From Candidatus Methanovirga meridionalis (GTDB taxonomy: Archaea; Methanobacteriota; Methanobacteria; Methanobacteriales; Methanobacteriaceae): a stretch of 30,438 bases of DNA. Shown here one piece after another: positions 17,012 through 26,597 of this stretch (position 1 is the first letter of the stretch; the number at the start of each line of letters is the position of its first letter). The DNA is taken from contig JAITPS010000190.1 in NCBI GenBank assembly GCA_031289325.1, forward strand, positions 1 through 30,438, read 5' to 3'. The notes beneath the pieces were generated by a model that searched no databases, was not told the DNA's origin, and was given only the letters and a program-made list of their open reading frames with translations. The position numbers were made by a program, and so were the translations under genes.

Positions 17012-17796
17012 TATAGTCATTATGGAAATGTTCCTAAATTTTGAATAAATGATCCTAAATTTTGAATAAATGTTCCTAAACTTTGAATAATAAATTTTTT
17101 TTGTTAAATTATTTAATTTTAAATTTTAATTTATAAAAATGTATAATTTTAAATTTTAAATAATATAAATATATTTTAATTAGTATAACTAATTTTAAAT
17201 AAATATATTTTATAGTCATTATGAAAAAGTTCTTAACTTTTGAATAATAAATTTTTTTTGTTAAATTATTTAATTTTAAATTTTAATTTATAAAAATGTA
17301 TAATTTTAAATTTTAAATAATATGAACTTAATTTAATTAATATAAATGATTATAAATTGATATAAATAATTATAAATTAATATAAATTAATATAAATTAA
17401 TATAAATTAATATAAATTAATATAAATAATTATAAAATAATATAAATAATTATAAAATAATATAAATAATTATAAATTAATATAAATTAATATAAATAAT
17501 TATAAAATAATATAAATAATTATAAATTGATATATTTTAATAAAACTTATTTTTAAAAAAAATTATTTATTAAAAATTTTATCAAAGTTACTATAATCAA
17601 TATAACTAATTTTAAATAAATATCGTTTAATAATATTTATTTATTAAAAAAATTATTTATTAAGAACTTTATGGAATCCACTATATTTAATTTTAAATAT
17701 CATTTTATAAAAATCCATAACTTTAAATTTTAAATAATATGAATAATATAAATACAATTTGATTAATATTATTAAGAGCTTTATCAAAACCACTAT
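17012..17796 (+). mobile_element. nested MITE-like elements
   Basis: Two left ends start at 17012 (TATAGTCATTATGGAAATG) and 17211 (TATAGTCATTATGAAAAAG), and three right ends finish near 17595, 17685 and 17796 (each ...TTTAT...CTATA). The body sequence TTAAATTATTTAATTTTAAA recurs after each left end. Between 17340 and 17530 lies a run of AATTATAAATTAATATAAAT-type units. The first left end has an inner triplication of TTCCTAAATTTTGAATAAAT. No gene is present in 16910-17848. Confidence 0.75.
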
Positions 17797-17848
17797 AAAT
17801 TAATCACTATCTTAATTCTTCTAATTTTAGATCTTAATTCTTCTAATT

Positions 17849-18898
17849 TTAGAGGACACCTATGCTTAAAGTCATTCCATTGAGTTTTAGTTTATTTACA
17901 ATGACTTTTCCTTTACTAAGTTCTATAACTGGTTCAGATACTGAACCGACACCCAAAGTTTTCTTTACAAATTCGCTCTTATCATAGTTATCTTCTACAC
18001 TTTTTATTTGTTCAATAGAAAAAGTTTCAATGGGTACTTTTAAAAATTTAGCAAGTTCTAAAATAGCTTCTTCCTTAGATTTAATATTGACTGTGGCAAT
18101 TTTTTTAACACTTCTAATATCTATATTATTATCATTTAAAACTTTAATTACCTTATCTTTCATTATATTTTTATTATAATTTTTCTTACATCCAATACCA
18201 AGTATTATATCTTGCCTTATAAGTTTTAAAGTGTTATTAAAATTTTGATTGTTTTCATCTTGATTATTCCTGTTTTGGATGTCATGATTTTTATTTTGAT
18301 TATCTATTTTTAATTTATTGGTCACAATTATGGTTCCTTTGCAATTATCAGATTTTTTTATGTATCCTTTAGGAACCTTAATTAAATTTTTCTCATCAAT
18401 GAATTCTATTTTTTCCCCAGAAATTAATAAAGAAGCTATGTTTTTACAGATATTTAAATCATCTATAATGAGACCATTATATTTTGCAATCATATCTGGT
18501 CCAATTAAATTTAAGCCATCTGATGCTGTGGTTATTATAGGTTCTGAATCTAATATGGATGAAATAATATTGGTAAGATCATTTGCACCACCTAAATGGC
18601 TACTTAAAAGACTTACAGTATACTTTCCTAAGCTATCAACAACAACTACTCCTGGATCAATATCTTTAGTTTTTATAAAAGGAGCTATTCCTCTTACTGC
18701 AATACCTATTGAACTTATAAATACAATACCATTAAAGTCATTCATTACATTTTTACATATATTATTCAACTTCAACTCTTTAATTTTATCTTTATTATAT
18801 GTATGAATGATATAATCATGTTTATCCTCAAATTCTTCCTTTAATGTTTTAAGTATCTTATCTCCATTTGTTGTTGTACTGATAATAGCTATTTTCAT
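17849..18898 (-). CDS. cbiG: cobalt-precorrin 5A hydrolase CbiG
   Basis: The 349-residue protein opens the delta-lactone ring of cobalt-precorrin-5A, releasing acetaldehyde in the anaerobic corrin pathway. Visible are the N-terminal MKIAIISTTTNG Rossmann strand, a central GIVFISSIGIAVRGIAPFIKTKDIDPGVVVVDSLG..LLSSHLGGANDLT block, and the C-terminal CbiG domain with ILGIGCKKN and GVGSVSEPVIEL. An Asn-rich linker at about residues 196-222 separates the two lobes and looks like a low-complexity expansion. Its ATG overlaps the cbiF stop as ATGA, indicating translational coupling. Confidence 0.92.
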   Translation of the reverse strand: MKIAIISTTTNGDKILKTLKEEFEDKHDYIIHTYNKDKIKELKLNNICKNVMNDFNGIVFISSIGIAVRGIAPFIKTKDIDPGVVVVDSLGKYTVSLLSSHLGGANDLTNIISSILDSEPIITTASDGLNLIGPDMIAKYNGLIIDDLNICKNIASLLISGEKIEFIDEKNLIKVPKGYIKKSDNCKGTIIVTNKLKIDNQNKNHDIQNRNNQDENNQNFNNTLKLIRQDIILGIGCKKNYNKNIMKDKVIKVLNDNNIDIRSVKKIATVNIKSKEEAILELAKFLKVPIETFSIEQIKSVEDNYDKSEFVKKTLGVGSVSEPVIELSKGKVIVNKLKLNGMTLSIGVL

Positions 18899-19662
18899 TT
18901 TTCACCTTTTGATTTTCTGTATTCATGTGAAAATGATTCATCATAAAGTAAACTTTTTTTATATTCACAATCTATAAAATCTCCAACTAAAATTTGTGCT
19001 GTTTTATCAATGTTGGCTTCCTTTACTTTATTAACAATATCATCTAAAGTACCAATTACAGATTTTTCATCCTCCCAAGTTGCTCTTTGAATAACAGCAA
19101 TAGCTACATTCTTATTGTATCCTTTTTTAAGTTTTTCAACAACTTCATCGATCATTGCCACAGATAAAAATAATGCCATTGAAGCACCAATACTTGCAAG
19201 TCTTTCAAGATTTTCATTTTCTGGAACTAATGTTCGTCCTTTTAGCCTACTAATTATTATTGTTTGAGAAACATCTGGAAGAGTAAATTCTTTCTTTATG
19301 GCTGCTGCTGCTGCTGTAAAAGAGCTAACTCCTGGAATTATCTCATAAGCAATGTTTAATCTATGAAGTTCATCTATTTGTTCTTTAATTGCACCATAAA
19401 TAGTAGGATCACCAGTGTGAAGACGAATAACTTTTTTATTTTCTTTATGTGATTTTTCTATAACTCCAATAACTTCTTCTAAAGTCATTTCTGCAGAGTT
19501 ATATGATTTCATATCCTCCTTACAATATTTGAAATGTTTAATACTAACAAGTGAACCAGTATAAATTATGACATCAGCTGTTTTTAATAATTCTCTACCT
19601 TTCACTGTAATTAAATCTGGATCTCCAGGACCTGCACCTATAAAATAAACTAAATTTTCCAT
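18895..19662 (-). CDS. cbiF: cobalt-precorrin-4 C11-methyltransferase CbiF
   Basis: The 255-residue SAM-dependent enzyme adds the C11 methyl group during corrin-ring contraction. The tetrapyrrole methylase motifs are GAGPGDPDLITVKG at the N-terminus, HTGDPTIYGAIKEQ and IPGVSSFTAAAAAI. Length and content match CobM/CbiF. ATG 19662 is preferred because AAGGAGTGA (19665-19673) is its Shine-Dalgarno; GTG 19668 lies inside that site. It sits 2 bp after a small upstream gene and overlaps cbiG, so the three form an operon. Confidence 0.93.
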   Translation of the reverse strand: MENLVYFIGAGPGDPDLITVKGRELLKTADVIIYTGSLVSIKHFKYCKEDMKSYNSAEMTLEEVIGVIEKSHKENKKVIRLHTGDPTIYGAIKEQIDELHRLNIAYEIIPGVSSFTAAAAAIKKEFTLPDVSQTIIISRLKGRTLVPENENLERLASIGASMALFLSVAMIDEVVEKLKKGYNKNVAIAVIQRATWEDEKSVIGTLDDIVNKVKEANIDKTAQILVGDFIDCEYKKSLLYDESFSHEYRKSKGEK

Positions 19663-19664
19663 TT

Positions 19665-19817
19665 TCACTCCTTATCCACTTTTTCACTTATGGGTTCTAA
19701 TCCTTTCTTTATAATATCGTTTAAAACTTCTTTTTCACTTGTGCCTTTGTTTTTAGCTATTTCACTAATAGTTTTTAATAAATCTGGTTCTATTTCTATA
19801 TTTGCACTCATTACCAT
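19665..19817 (-). CDS. small RHH-like protein upstream of cbiF
   Basis: A 50-residue acidic frame MVMSANIEIEPDLLKTISEI...GTSEKEVLNDIIKKGLEPISEKVDKE starts at ATG 19817 with GGTGATAAA upstream; ATG 19811 is an alternative. A beta strand with alternating residues followed by two helices suggests a ribbon-helix-helix (CopG/MetJ-like) DNA-binding protein. Its TGA is within the cbiF Shine-Dalgarno, so the two are translated together. It may be a local regulator of the cobalamin genes or an antitoxin-like protein; this is inferred from size and layout only. Confidence 0.65.
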   Translation of the reverse strand: MVMSANIEIEPDLLKTISEIAKNKGTSEKEVLNDIIKKGLEPISEKVDKE

Positions 19818-19900
19818 TTTATCACCATATTTATATTACTTTAAAATTATTTATATTACTTTAAAATTATTATTATGTTCAATTGTTAATTGTACTGATT

Positions 19901-21457
19901 TTACATCCTGATTTTACATCCTATTTCTTTTCCTTTAAATGCTAAAATTAATTTAATCAACTTTTTGTCTTTATATGGTCTTGTGTATTCTTTTTCTTTT
20001 ATCTGTTTTAATGCCTTATTTATCATGACCTCAATTGATTCATCATTACTTTGTTTGAATTCAACTATTATTACATGATCTTTCTCCTCTATTATCATGT
20101 CTATATTTCCATTGTATGTTTTCACTTCACTTTTAACTTTTAATCCTGAGTTTAATAGTGAACGGAAGATTAAAGTATGATAGTACCTTTCATCACGACC
20201 TCTTAAAGTATTGGGTATTGGTGAGAGATAATCACCAAGAGTCTCTTTTATTCCTTCACAGTCACCAGAAAACACATAACCTATAAATTTTTTCCTATAT
20301 TCAATAATTTCATCGATAGGGACTTTGGAGTATATTTCGATTAGATTTTCAAACAATGCTGTTTCAACTTCAAGATTAGGTATTTTTAAATCATAAAACA
20401 CCATATCTTCAATTTCTTCAATTCTTTCAACAGTTAAATAACCAGTTTGAAAAAGTAAAACTTCATCACTTATATTTTCTACTGTGGATTTTTCAAGTTT
20501 CCCATCGGAAACTCTTAATGGTTCACTAATAGCTTTAATATCATGTTTTTTTAGAGGATAATCAACCAAAAGATTAGGAGTACCAGTATTAAACCAATTC
20601 TTAGAAAATTTTCTGTGTTTAAAACATAATAATGTTGAATAAGGATTATAAACTTTTTCTACACCATTCCAACTATATCCATCATAGAAAAGCTTAATTC
20701 TATCCAAAGATTCTTCATAGCTAAGATTAAGTTTTAAACTCAATTTTTTGATATGGTCTTGGAAGTTGTTTTCTATTTCTTCTTGGGTGTATCCACATAT
20801 TGAATTGTATTCATCTATTAATGTAATATCATCTGTATTGTTTAGTGTTGAGAAGATGGAAACATGTGCAAACATTGATATTCCTGTAATAAAAATAAAC
20901 CTAATGTAGTCTTCATTGGCTTTTAGCATTCTATAAAAACTTCCCAATACTTTTTCATTATCCTTTAAAATCTCTTGATTATTTAAATTATCAATCATCG
21001 GTAGATCATATTCATCAATTAAAATAACTATGCTTTGTCCTGTTTTTTCATAGACCTTTCTAATCAATTCAGAGAATTTATCAATGTACAAATCATTATC
21101 TGCTAATTCAACACCATATCTTCTTCCTATATCATCAATAAATGAATTAAGAGACATTTCCAATTTTTCAGGAGTTTTAACTGTAAGACTACTAAAATCC
21201 AAGTGTATAACAGGATGTTTTTCCTTCCAATTCCATTTATTATGGATGTATAAATCCTTAAACAGTTCTTTACTACCTTTAAACAACTCTTTAATGGTAC
21301 TCAATAGTAATGATTTTCCAAATCGTCTTGGTCTTGATAAGAAGTATATATCTCCACTATCTATCATTTCATAGATATATTTGGTTTTATCAACATACAA
21401 ATAATTATTTTCCCTAATTTTTTTGAAAGATTGTCGTCCTACAGGTAATCTTTGCAT
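19901..21457 (-). CDS. AAA-ATPase-like PD-(D/E)XK family protein, intact
   Basis: The 518-residue protein has the full architecture missing in the two damaged copies at 1002 and 1626. It begins LPVGRQSFKKIRENNYLYVDKT, has Walker A RPRRFGKS (42-49), Walker B VILIDEYDLPM (about 125-135), then FYDGYSWNG, YNPYSTL, WFNTGTPNLL and a C-terminal nuclease-like core NGNIDMIIEEKDHVIIVEFKQ with Asp, Glu and Lys in PD-(D/E)XK spacing. The family is highly multiplied in host-associated methanogens, with no established function; a role in genetic conflict is a common guess. A 13-bp tandem duplication GGATGTAAAATCA at the 3' end (about 19896-19921) creates the last residues and the stop. No obvious operon partner. 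Confidence 0.88.
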   Translation of the reverse strand: MQRLPVGRQSFKKIRENNYLYVDKTKYIYEMIDSGDIYFLSRPRRFGKSLLLSTIKELFKGSKELFKDLYIHNKWNWKEKHPVIHLDFSSLTVKTPEKLEMSLNSFIDDIGRRYGVELADNDLYIDKFSELIRKVYEKTGQSIVILIDEYDLPMIDNLNNQEILKDNEKVLGSFYRMLKANEDYIRFIFITGISMFAHVSIFSTLNNTDDITLIDEYNSICGYTQEEIENNFQDHIKKLSLKLNLSYEESLDRIKLFYDGYSWNGVEKVYNPYSTLLCFKHRKFSKNWFNTGTPNLLVDYPLKKHDIKAISEPLRVSDGKLEKSTVENISDEVLLFQTGYLTVERIEEIEDMVFYDLKIPNLEVETALFENLIEIYSKVPIDEIIEYRKKFIGYVFSGDCEGIKETLGDYLSPIPNTLRGRDERYYHTLIFRSLLNSGLKVKSEVKTYNGNIDMIIEEKDHVIIVEFKQSNDESIEVMINKALKQIKEKEYTRPYKDKKLIKLILAFKGKEIGCKIRM

Positions 21458-21527
21458 AATAATACCTCATTTAATTAAGTATATGTAAATCTTTATTTTA
21501 TTTAATATATATTTTTTTAATTCTTTA

Positions 21528-21620
21528 GAGTGTAAAGTTTTGTGGAGTTTTATCATTATTTTAGGTTTTCTTCATATATAAAAACCCAAAATTTTAAAAA
21601 CCTCCACACTTTTTGACACT
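21528..21620. repeat. nested inverted repeats beside the hsdS stub
   Basis: AGTGTAAAGTTTTGTGGAG (about 21529-21547) and CTCCACACTTTTTGACACT (about 21602-21620) are inverted, imperfect partners about 55 bp apart. An inner stem GGTTTT...AAAACC (about 21563-21585) lies between. It could be a transcription terminator serving both sides or a recombination site left at the broken specificity gene. Confidence 0.5.
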
Positions 21621-21622
21621 TT

Positions 21623-21841
21623 CTAATTCTTGATACTATAAATTTCATCAGTGTTATTTAAATCAGTAATAAACAGCCAAATATTATTTCCTTCAAAATA
21701 ATCTTCTCTTGAAGTTAAAGGTGTACTTCCAATTAGAAAGTCTAAATATATCTTAATTGGTAATATTTCCCAATCCTCAGGTATTTTACCTATCCATTCA
21801 ATTCCGGAATCTTTATATTTTTGATGTTGTTTTAGTTTCAT
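21623..21841 (-). pseudogene. hsdS: type I restriction specificity subunit HsdS, N-terminal stub
   Basis: The frame opens YKDSGIEWIGKIPEDWEILPIK, the typical start of an HsdS target-recognition domain, continuing to FITDLNNTDEIYSIKN and then a stop after 72 residues. A normal HsdS has around 400 residues with two recognition domains. Nothing further of the gene is seen downstream, where an inverted repeat follows. It is the third gene of the locus after hsdM and rhuM. The enzyme cannot have normal sequence recognition from this stub. Confidence 0.8.
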
Positions 21842-21866
21842 GATTTTCTCTTTTGATTTATCTGTT

Positions 21867-22883
21867 TTATCTGTTTAATAGCTTATTTTCTTCTATGAAC
21901 TTGTCAAAATCTGATTTATAGTTTTTATCTTGTATTGTTCTAAAAGTTTTATATTCTTCTTTAGCTTGGTTTTCAGCTAATTTTCTTGAAATTTGTCCCT
22001 TATTTTTTAGAATATTGTATTCATTGAATTGTAGGAATTTATCTAATCTTTCCGTCCAGTCATTCATTGACATTGGATTGTGTCTTCTTGCTTGATTTGC
22101 TGCATAATCTAAGTACATTGTTACAATTTCATTTAATTCATTTATTTCTTCTTTGTTTAGGTAATTTTTAGCAATTAGTGTGTCTTTTAGTAGGATTTTT
22201 CCATCTGGTGCATTATTCCAGCTTGTTAATCCCATATTTACTTTATTGCTGTTTGCTCTTTTTGATATAATTTCAGGAGCAGTCTGTTTTGAAACTGCAT
22301 AATGTAGTTTGTTTTGGACTTTTTTAAAGAAATCTTGAGATATTTTTGCTTTAGGATTATAATCATAGCTTGTTGCATAAGTATCTGTGATTTTTTGATA
22401 AAATCTTCTTTCTGAGGATCTTATTTCTTTTATTTCTTCTAATAGCTTGTCAAAGTAGTCTTTTCCAAATCTTGTTCCATTTTTTAGCAATTCTTTATCT
22501 AAAACATAACCTTTTACTATATATTCCTTTAAAATATTAGTTGCCCATATTCTAAATTCTGTTGCTTGTTTTGAGTTTACTCTGTAACCTACTGAAATGA
22601 TCATGTCTAAATTATAAAATTTTAGATCTCTTTCAACTTTTCTTTTACCTTCATTTTGAACTGTTGCAATTTTTGCAATAGTTGAATTTTTATTTAATTC
22701 TTCTTCTTCGTAGATATTTTTTATATGTCTTGAAATAACAGATTTGTCTCTTCCAAATAAAAGTGATAATTGATTTAAATTAGCCCATAATGTTTCATCA
22801 CCAATAATAACTTCAATAGACACTCCACCTTCATTTCCAGAATATAAAAACGTTTCTTCAATTTCAAAATTTTCTTTATCCAT
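21867..22883 (-). CDS. rhuM: RhuM family protein
   Basis: The 338-residue protein matches the RhuM (virulence RhuM) family: an N-terminal helix-turn-helix-like part (ETLWANLNQLSLLFGRDKSVISRHIKNI), a KilA-N/ORF11-like stretch RDLKFYNLDMIISVGYRVNSKQATEFRIWATNILKEYI, and a helical C-terminal half with MYLDYAANQARRH. Genes of this type are often lodged within type I restriction loci, as here between hsdM and hsdS; their function is not established. ATG 22883 is preferred because GGTG at 22885-22893 serves as Shine-Dalgarno; GTG 22895 is the longer option. The gene is undamaged although its neighbours are broken. Confidence 0.85.
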   Translation of the reverse strand: MDKENFEIEETFLYSGNEGGVSIEVIIGDETLWANLNQLSLLFGRDKSVISRHIKNIYEEEELNKNSTIAKIATVQNEGKRKVERDLKFYNLDMIISVGYRVNSKQATEFRIWATNILKEYIVKGYVLDKELLKNGTRFGKDYFDKLLEEIKEIRSSERRFYQKITDTYATSYDYNPKAKISQDFFKKVQNKLHYAVSKQTAPEIISKRANSNKVNMGLTSWNNAPDGKILLKDTLIAKNYLNKEEINELNEIVTMYLDYAANQARRHNPMSMNDWTERLDKFLQFNEYNILKNKGQISRKLAENQAKEEYKTFRTIQDKNYKSDFDKFIEENKLLNR

Positions 22884-22950
22884 TCTAAACACCACAAATA
22901 TTTTATTTTTATATACTAATAAATTTAATCATAGCATTTGAAAAGTAATA

Positions 22951-24974
22951 TTAAGTATTTTCAAAATTTTCATTAAGCAACTCTTGAATTTCATTAGTTA
23001 TTTTTTTTATATCCCTTTCTATTTCTTCTAATGGTCTTGGGGGTTCATATTTGTAAAAATATCTTGTGAAGTTTATTTCATAGCCTATTTTATCTTTTTT
23101 TCTATCCATCCAAGCATTATTATAGTATTTTTTTACTTCTTCTTTAAAGTATTGTTCTATATTTGTTTTTAGTGGAATTTTTTCTGTGTCTCTTAGATTA
23201 GGGTCTGGTTTTAGCTTTCCTTTACTATCCTTTACATATTCTGCTGTATCATCGTGCTTTGAAAGTTTTTCTATTATATTCCTTTTAAATGTTGGAGTTA
23301 TTATATTAAATCTTCCTATTTCATCTGTTACTAATTCATCAAATTCATTGTAACTCTTTATTAGATTGTTTGGAATATTTTTTAGTGAATTTATTATTTT
23401 ATTTTGTTGTTGTTTTCCTTCTTTCTCTTCTTTTTCCTTTTCTTTTGGATTTTTCTTTTTACTTGTTATAAGTTTGTTAAAGGCTGGAATTGAGTAAAGA
23501 TTTTCTAATCTTTCTTCATCTACTTTAAAGTTTAATTGTTGTGGTCTTTCTACTGTTACCTTTGTGTATCCGAAGTCTTCATTATCAAATATTTTAATGT
23601 TATCCGTATCTTGGAAGTTGTTAAAAAGGTTTATAATGCTTTTTATATTCTCTTCATTTAGTTCATTTCTTTTATTTCCTAAACTCTTTCTCATTTTCTT
23701 AAATTCATTTGTTGCATCTATTAATTGTATTCTTCCTTGTCTTCCTTTGTTCTTTTCATTTGTAAGTATCCATATATATATGTTTTTATTCCTGTGTTGT
23801 AAAATAGCTGGTCTGGAAGACCTACAATAGCTTCTAAATAATCGTTTTCAATTATCCATTTTCTTATATTGCTTTCTCCTGAACCTGCATCTCCTGTAAA
23901 CAGTGGTGAACCATTTGTTATTACAGCTATTCTTGATCTTTCATTTGTTTTCATCTTACTAATCATGTGTTCTAAGAACAATAGCTGTCCATCATTTATT
24001 CTTGGTAAACCTGCACCAAATCTTCCGTCGTATCCTAATTCTGCTTCTTTTAAAACTACATCCTTATCTCCTTCCCATTTTCTTCCGTATGGTGGATTAC
24101 TTATCATGTAGTCAAATCTGTCCTTTGGGAATTGGTCATCTGAAAGTGTACTTTCTGGTCATGAAATATGGGCTTCGTCTCCTTTCATTAGCATGTCTGC
24201 TTTACAGATTGCATATATTTCTTCATTAATTTCTTGTCCATATAAAACCACATCTATTGTTTTATTCCTTTCATGAATGTAATCCTCACAGCTTGTTAAC
24301 ATTCCACCTGTACCACATGCTGGATCATATATTTTCCTAATTAATCCTTCTTTTTCAAGATGATATCCATTCTCTACAAACATTAATTCTGTCATTAGTT
24401 TTACTACATCTCTTGGTGTGAAATGCTCTCCTGCTTCTTCATTAGATTGTTCTGAAAATTTACGGATTAATTCTTCAAAAATAAGTCCCATTTCATGGTT
24501 ACTAACTACATTTGGATGTAAATCTATTTTGGTATCTGAAAATTTTTGAATAAGTAATTATAATAGGTTGGATTTAGATAACTTTTCAATTGTATTCTTT
24601 ATATAGAAGTTATCAAATATATCCTTAACATTTAAACTAAAGCTATCAATATAGTGAACTAAATTCTCTTCTAAATGTTCAGGATCAGCAAGTAAGTTTT
24701 GAAAATCATATTTAGAGAAATTATAAAATCCTAATTCTTTACCATTAATATCTACAGATTCAGGGAAAAGAACTCCTTCTAAACTATCCATCTGGTCTTT
24801 GTACTGATTGTGTGCTTTAAGAACATTTCCTTTTGAATGTTCTAATACTGCATCAAACCTTTTTAACACTACAAAAGGAAGGATAACCTTTTGATATTCG
24901 TTTCTCTTGTATGTTCCTCTCAATAAATCTGCTAAATCCCATATAAAACTTATTTTTTCTTGAAAATTCCCCAT
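22951..24974 (-). pseudogene. hsdM: type I modification methyltransferase HsdM, three lesions
   Basis: The 2024-bp region encodes a full HsdM: N-terminal helical domain (MGNFQEKISFIWDLADLLRG), MGLIFEELIRKFSE, SAM motif DPACGTGGML and catalytic NPPYG, then NTGIKTYI and a charged C-terminus. It is interrupted by an in-frame TAA at 24558-24560 (between SNLL and LLIQKFSD), an in-frame TGA at 24159-24161 (between EAHIS and PESTLSDDQ), and a 2-base expansion in the (AT)n run at about 23770-23781 that breaks NTGIKTYI-WILTNEK. Removing the two extra bases gives 674 codons including the stop. No frameshift separates the first two pieces. HsdM should methylate adenine with HsdS; this copy cannot make a full product. 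The 5' side (24975-25331) shows no hsdR. Confidence 0.88.
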
Positions 24975-25331
24975 AACCTTAACTCCACAACTAATTTTGA
25001 TACTGATTTTATTTCCTTTCTATTTTTTATCCTATTCAATTATTCCATTTTACAAACAGCTGAATTTTCTTCAAGTTCTTCACTTTTTAACATACATTTT
25101 AATATTTGTTTATTGTTTTTTGTTAAAGTCTACATCTAAGAATCTAATTCTTTTATTTCTTATTCTTTTATTTCTTAATGTTTTTTAATCACATTTAAAA
25201 GATTTTAAACTTGATAAGCCATAATTGGAACAAAAAATTTGGAAAAATAACTTATCAGTTGAATTTTACATAGCCAAAAATATAAAAAATTAAATTCAAC
25301 AAAAACATTGGATGAGTTAATGTTTTATTAT
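24975..25331. other. intergenic stretch upstream of hsdM
   Basis: A tandem TATTCTTTTATTTCT duplication sits near 25141-25175. The minus strand from about 25095 reads a short coding-like piece (MLKSEELEENSAVCKME, stop, LNRIKNRKEIK) that I cannot assign. GGAGTTAAGGTT just before the hsdM ATG is its likely Shine-Dalgarno. No hsdR or tRNA is seen. Confidence 0.4.
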
Positions 25332-25560
25332 TATAGTTGGTTTGATAAAGTTCTTAATAAATAATTTTTTTAAAATAGATATTATTAAAAAATATTGATT
25401 TAAAATTATTTATATTAATTAAAATAAATTTATATTATTTAAAATAAATTTATATTATTTAAAATTTAAAATTATATATTTTCATGAAATAATAGTTAAA
25501 ATTAAATAATTTAATAAAAAAATTATCATTTCAAAATTTAAGAACCTTTCCATAACTACA
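25332..25560 (-). mobile_element. MITE-like element, compact complete copy
   Basis: In reversed orientation it begins TATAGTTGGTTTGATAAAG then TTCTTAATAAATAATT and ends AAATTTAAGAACCTTTCC, ATAACTACA. Over about 40 bp the two ends are imperfect inverted repeats. It holds only about two of the internal 19-20-bp units, making it the shortest full copy in the window, a good model of the basic element. No reading frame is inside. Confidence 0.8.
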
Positions 25561-25599
25561 ATATTATCTTGAAACATTACTTTATGATGATCATTTTCA

Positions 25600-25989
25600 T
25601 TAAGGAAAAAAGAAATATTTTATATCTGTGGCTATTATTGCTAATAATATCCCTATTGTTAAACGATTATTCCATTTCAAGCTTTTTCTATCAACAATAT
25701 TCAATTTAATCTCTTCTAACTCATCATAAATATGTTTCAAATGATTATTCTCAATATTATCTAATTTTGCACCTAATTTATCAAATTTAATATCAAATCG
25801 CTTATTTTCTTTTTCAAAACTTTCTTTAAGAGATCCATTTTCTTTTTCAAAGCTTTCTTTAAGAGATCTATTTTCTTTTTCAAAACTTTCTTTAAGAGAT
25901 CTATTTTCTTTCTCTAAATTATCGAATTTTTTATCTTAGGCTGTGAATTTTTCTTCAATTAATTTAATTAAAATGTCTTCTTTCTCCAT
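25600..25989 (-). pseudogene. coiled-coil, C-terminally anchored small protein with early stop
   Basis: GGGGAGGTGAAATA gives a strong Shine-Dalgarno for ATG 25989, but codon 18 is TAA (25936-25938). Beyond it the frame stays open to 25600 and encodes an 11-residue heptad-like unit ENRSLKESFEK three times (DNA period 33 bp, about 25803-25917), then a helical segment and a hydrophobic tail LTIGILLAIIATDIKYFFFP typical of a C-terminal membrane anchor. No alternative start follows the stop. The preserved frame suggests recent inactivation, sequencing error or read-through. Family unknown. Confidence 0.65.
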
Positions 25990-26021
25990 TATTTCACCTC
26001 CCCATTTTTTATAAGATGTTT

Positions 26022-26185
26022 TCGTGTTAATACTTTCGTTATACATATAGGTAATGATATTATAGTTTATAATGCTCTATAACCTAATATTTTAGTTATA
26101 ATAAATAACAGATACATTTTTGTAACTTATAATAGTTATGATGATTTAGTTATATAAATCTTACCCTAAAACGAAAGTGTCAAAT
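26022..26185. repeat. inverted ACTTTCGTT motifs in AT-rich intergenic DNA
   Basis: ATACTTTCGTTATA near 26024 and TAAAACGAAAGTGTC near 26171 are an inverted pair about 150 bp apart. Between them are several ATAGTTATAA-like short palindromes. They lie upstream of the coiled-coil gene and could mark its control region; nothing else is recognised there. Confidence 0.3.
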
Positions 26186-26204
26186 GTGGATTCTGAAAAA
26201 AATT

Positions 26205-26420
26205 CATTTTGATTAAATATAAATAATTTAAATTAATATTTTTTAATAATATTTATTTTTAAAAAAGTTATTTATTAAGAACTTTATCAAAACTATTATA
26301 TTTAATTTCAAATATCCATTTATAAAAATCTATAATTTTAAATTTTAAATAATATAAATATATTTTGATCAATATAAATAATTATAAATTAATATTATTT
26401 AATATAGTATTATAAAAAAT
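26205..26420 (+). repeat. MITE-like element, rearranged partial copy
   Basis: A right end (TTATTTATTAAGAACTTTATC ... ATTATA, to about 26300) is followed by body sequence that normally precedes it (AAATATCCATTTATAAAAATC, AATTTTAAATTTTAAATAAT, then ATTTTGATCAATATAAATAA). No left end is visible. It looks like two overlapping damaged copies. The following 26421-26597 is AT-rich without a gene. Confidence 0.6.
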
Positions 26421-26597
26421 GTTTGTAATTAATCATTTTATTTTAAATATCTTAATTGTTGAAAATTTATTTTCAACTTAGGAGAATGAATTCTCAGTTT
26501 TTAAAAATTTTAAACTAATATTAAATTAATTTTTTAAATAATAATTTTTATTTTTTTATTGTTGAAAATAATAATTATAATTTTTTTAATTAAAAAT

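Noticed and set aside
17849..19817. Cobalamin riboswitch before the cbi operon
   Set aside because: No B12-box-like sequence is seen upstream of 19817, only two TTTATATTACTTTAAAATTA repeats.
24159..24161. TGA in hsdM read as selenocysteine
   Set aside because: The position is a Gly/loop site in HsdM, not a Cys or Sec site, and a TAA stop also interrupts the gene.
24558..24560. Stop recoding as pyrrolysine in hsdM
   Set aside because: Pyrrolysine uses TAG; this codon is TAA.
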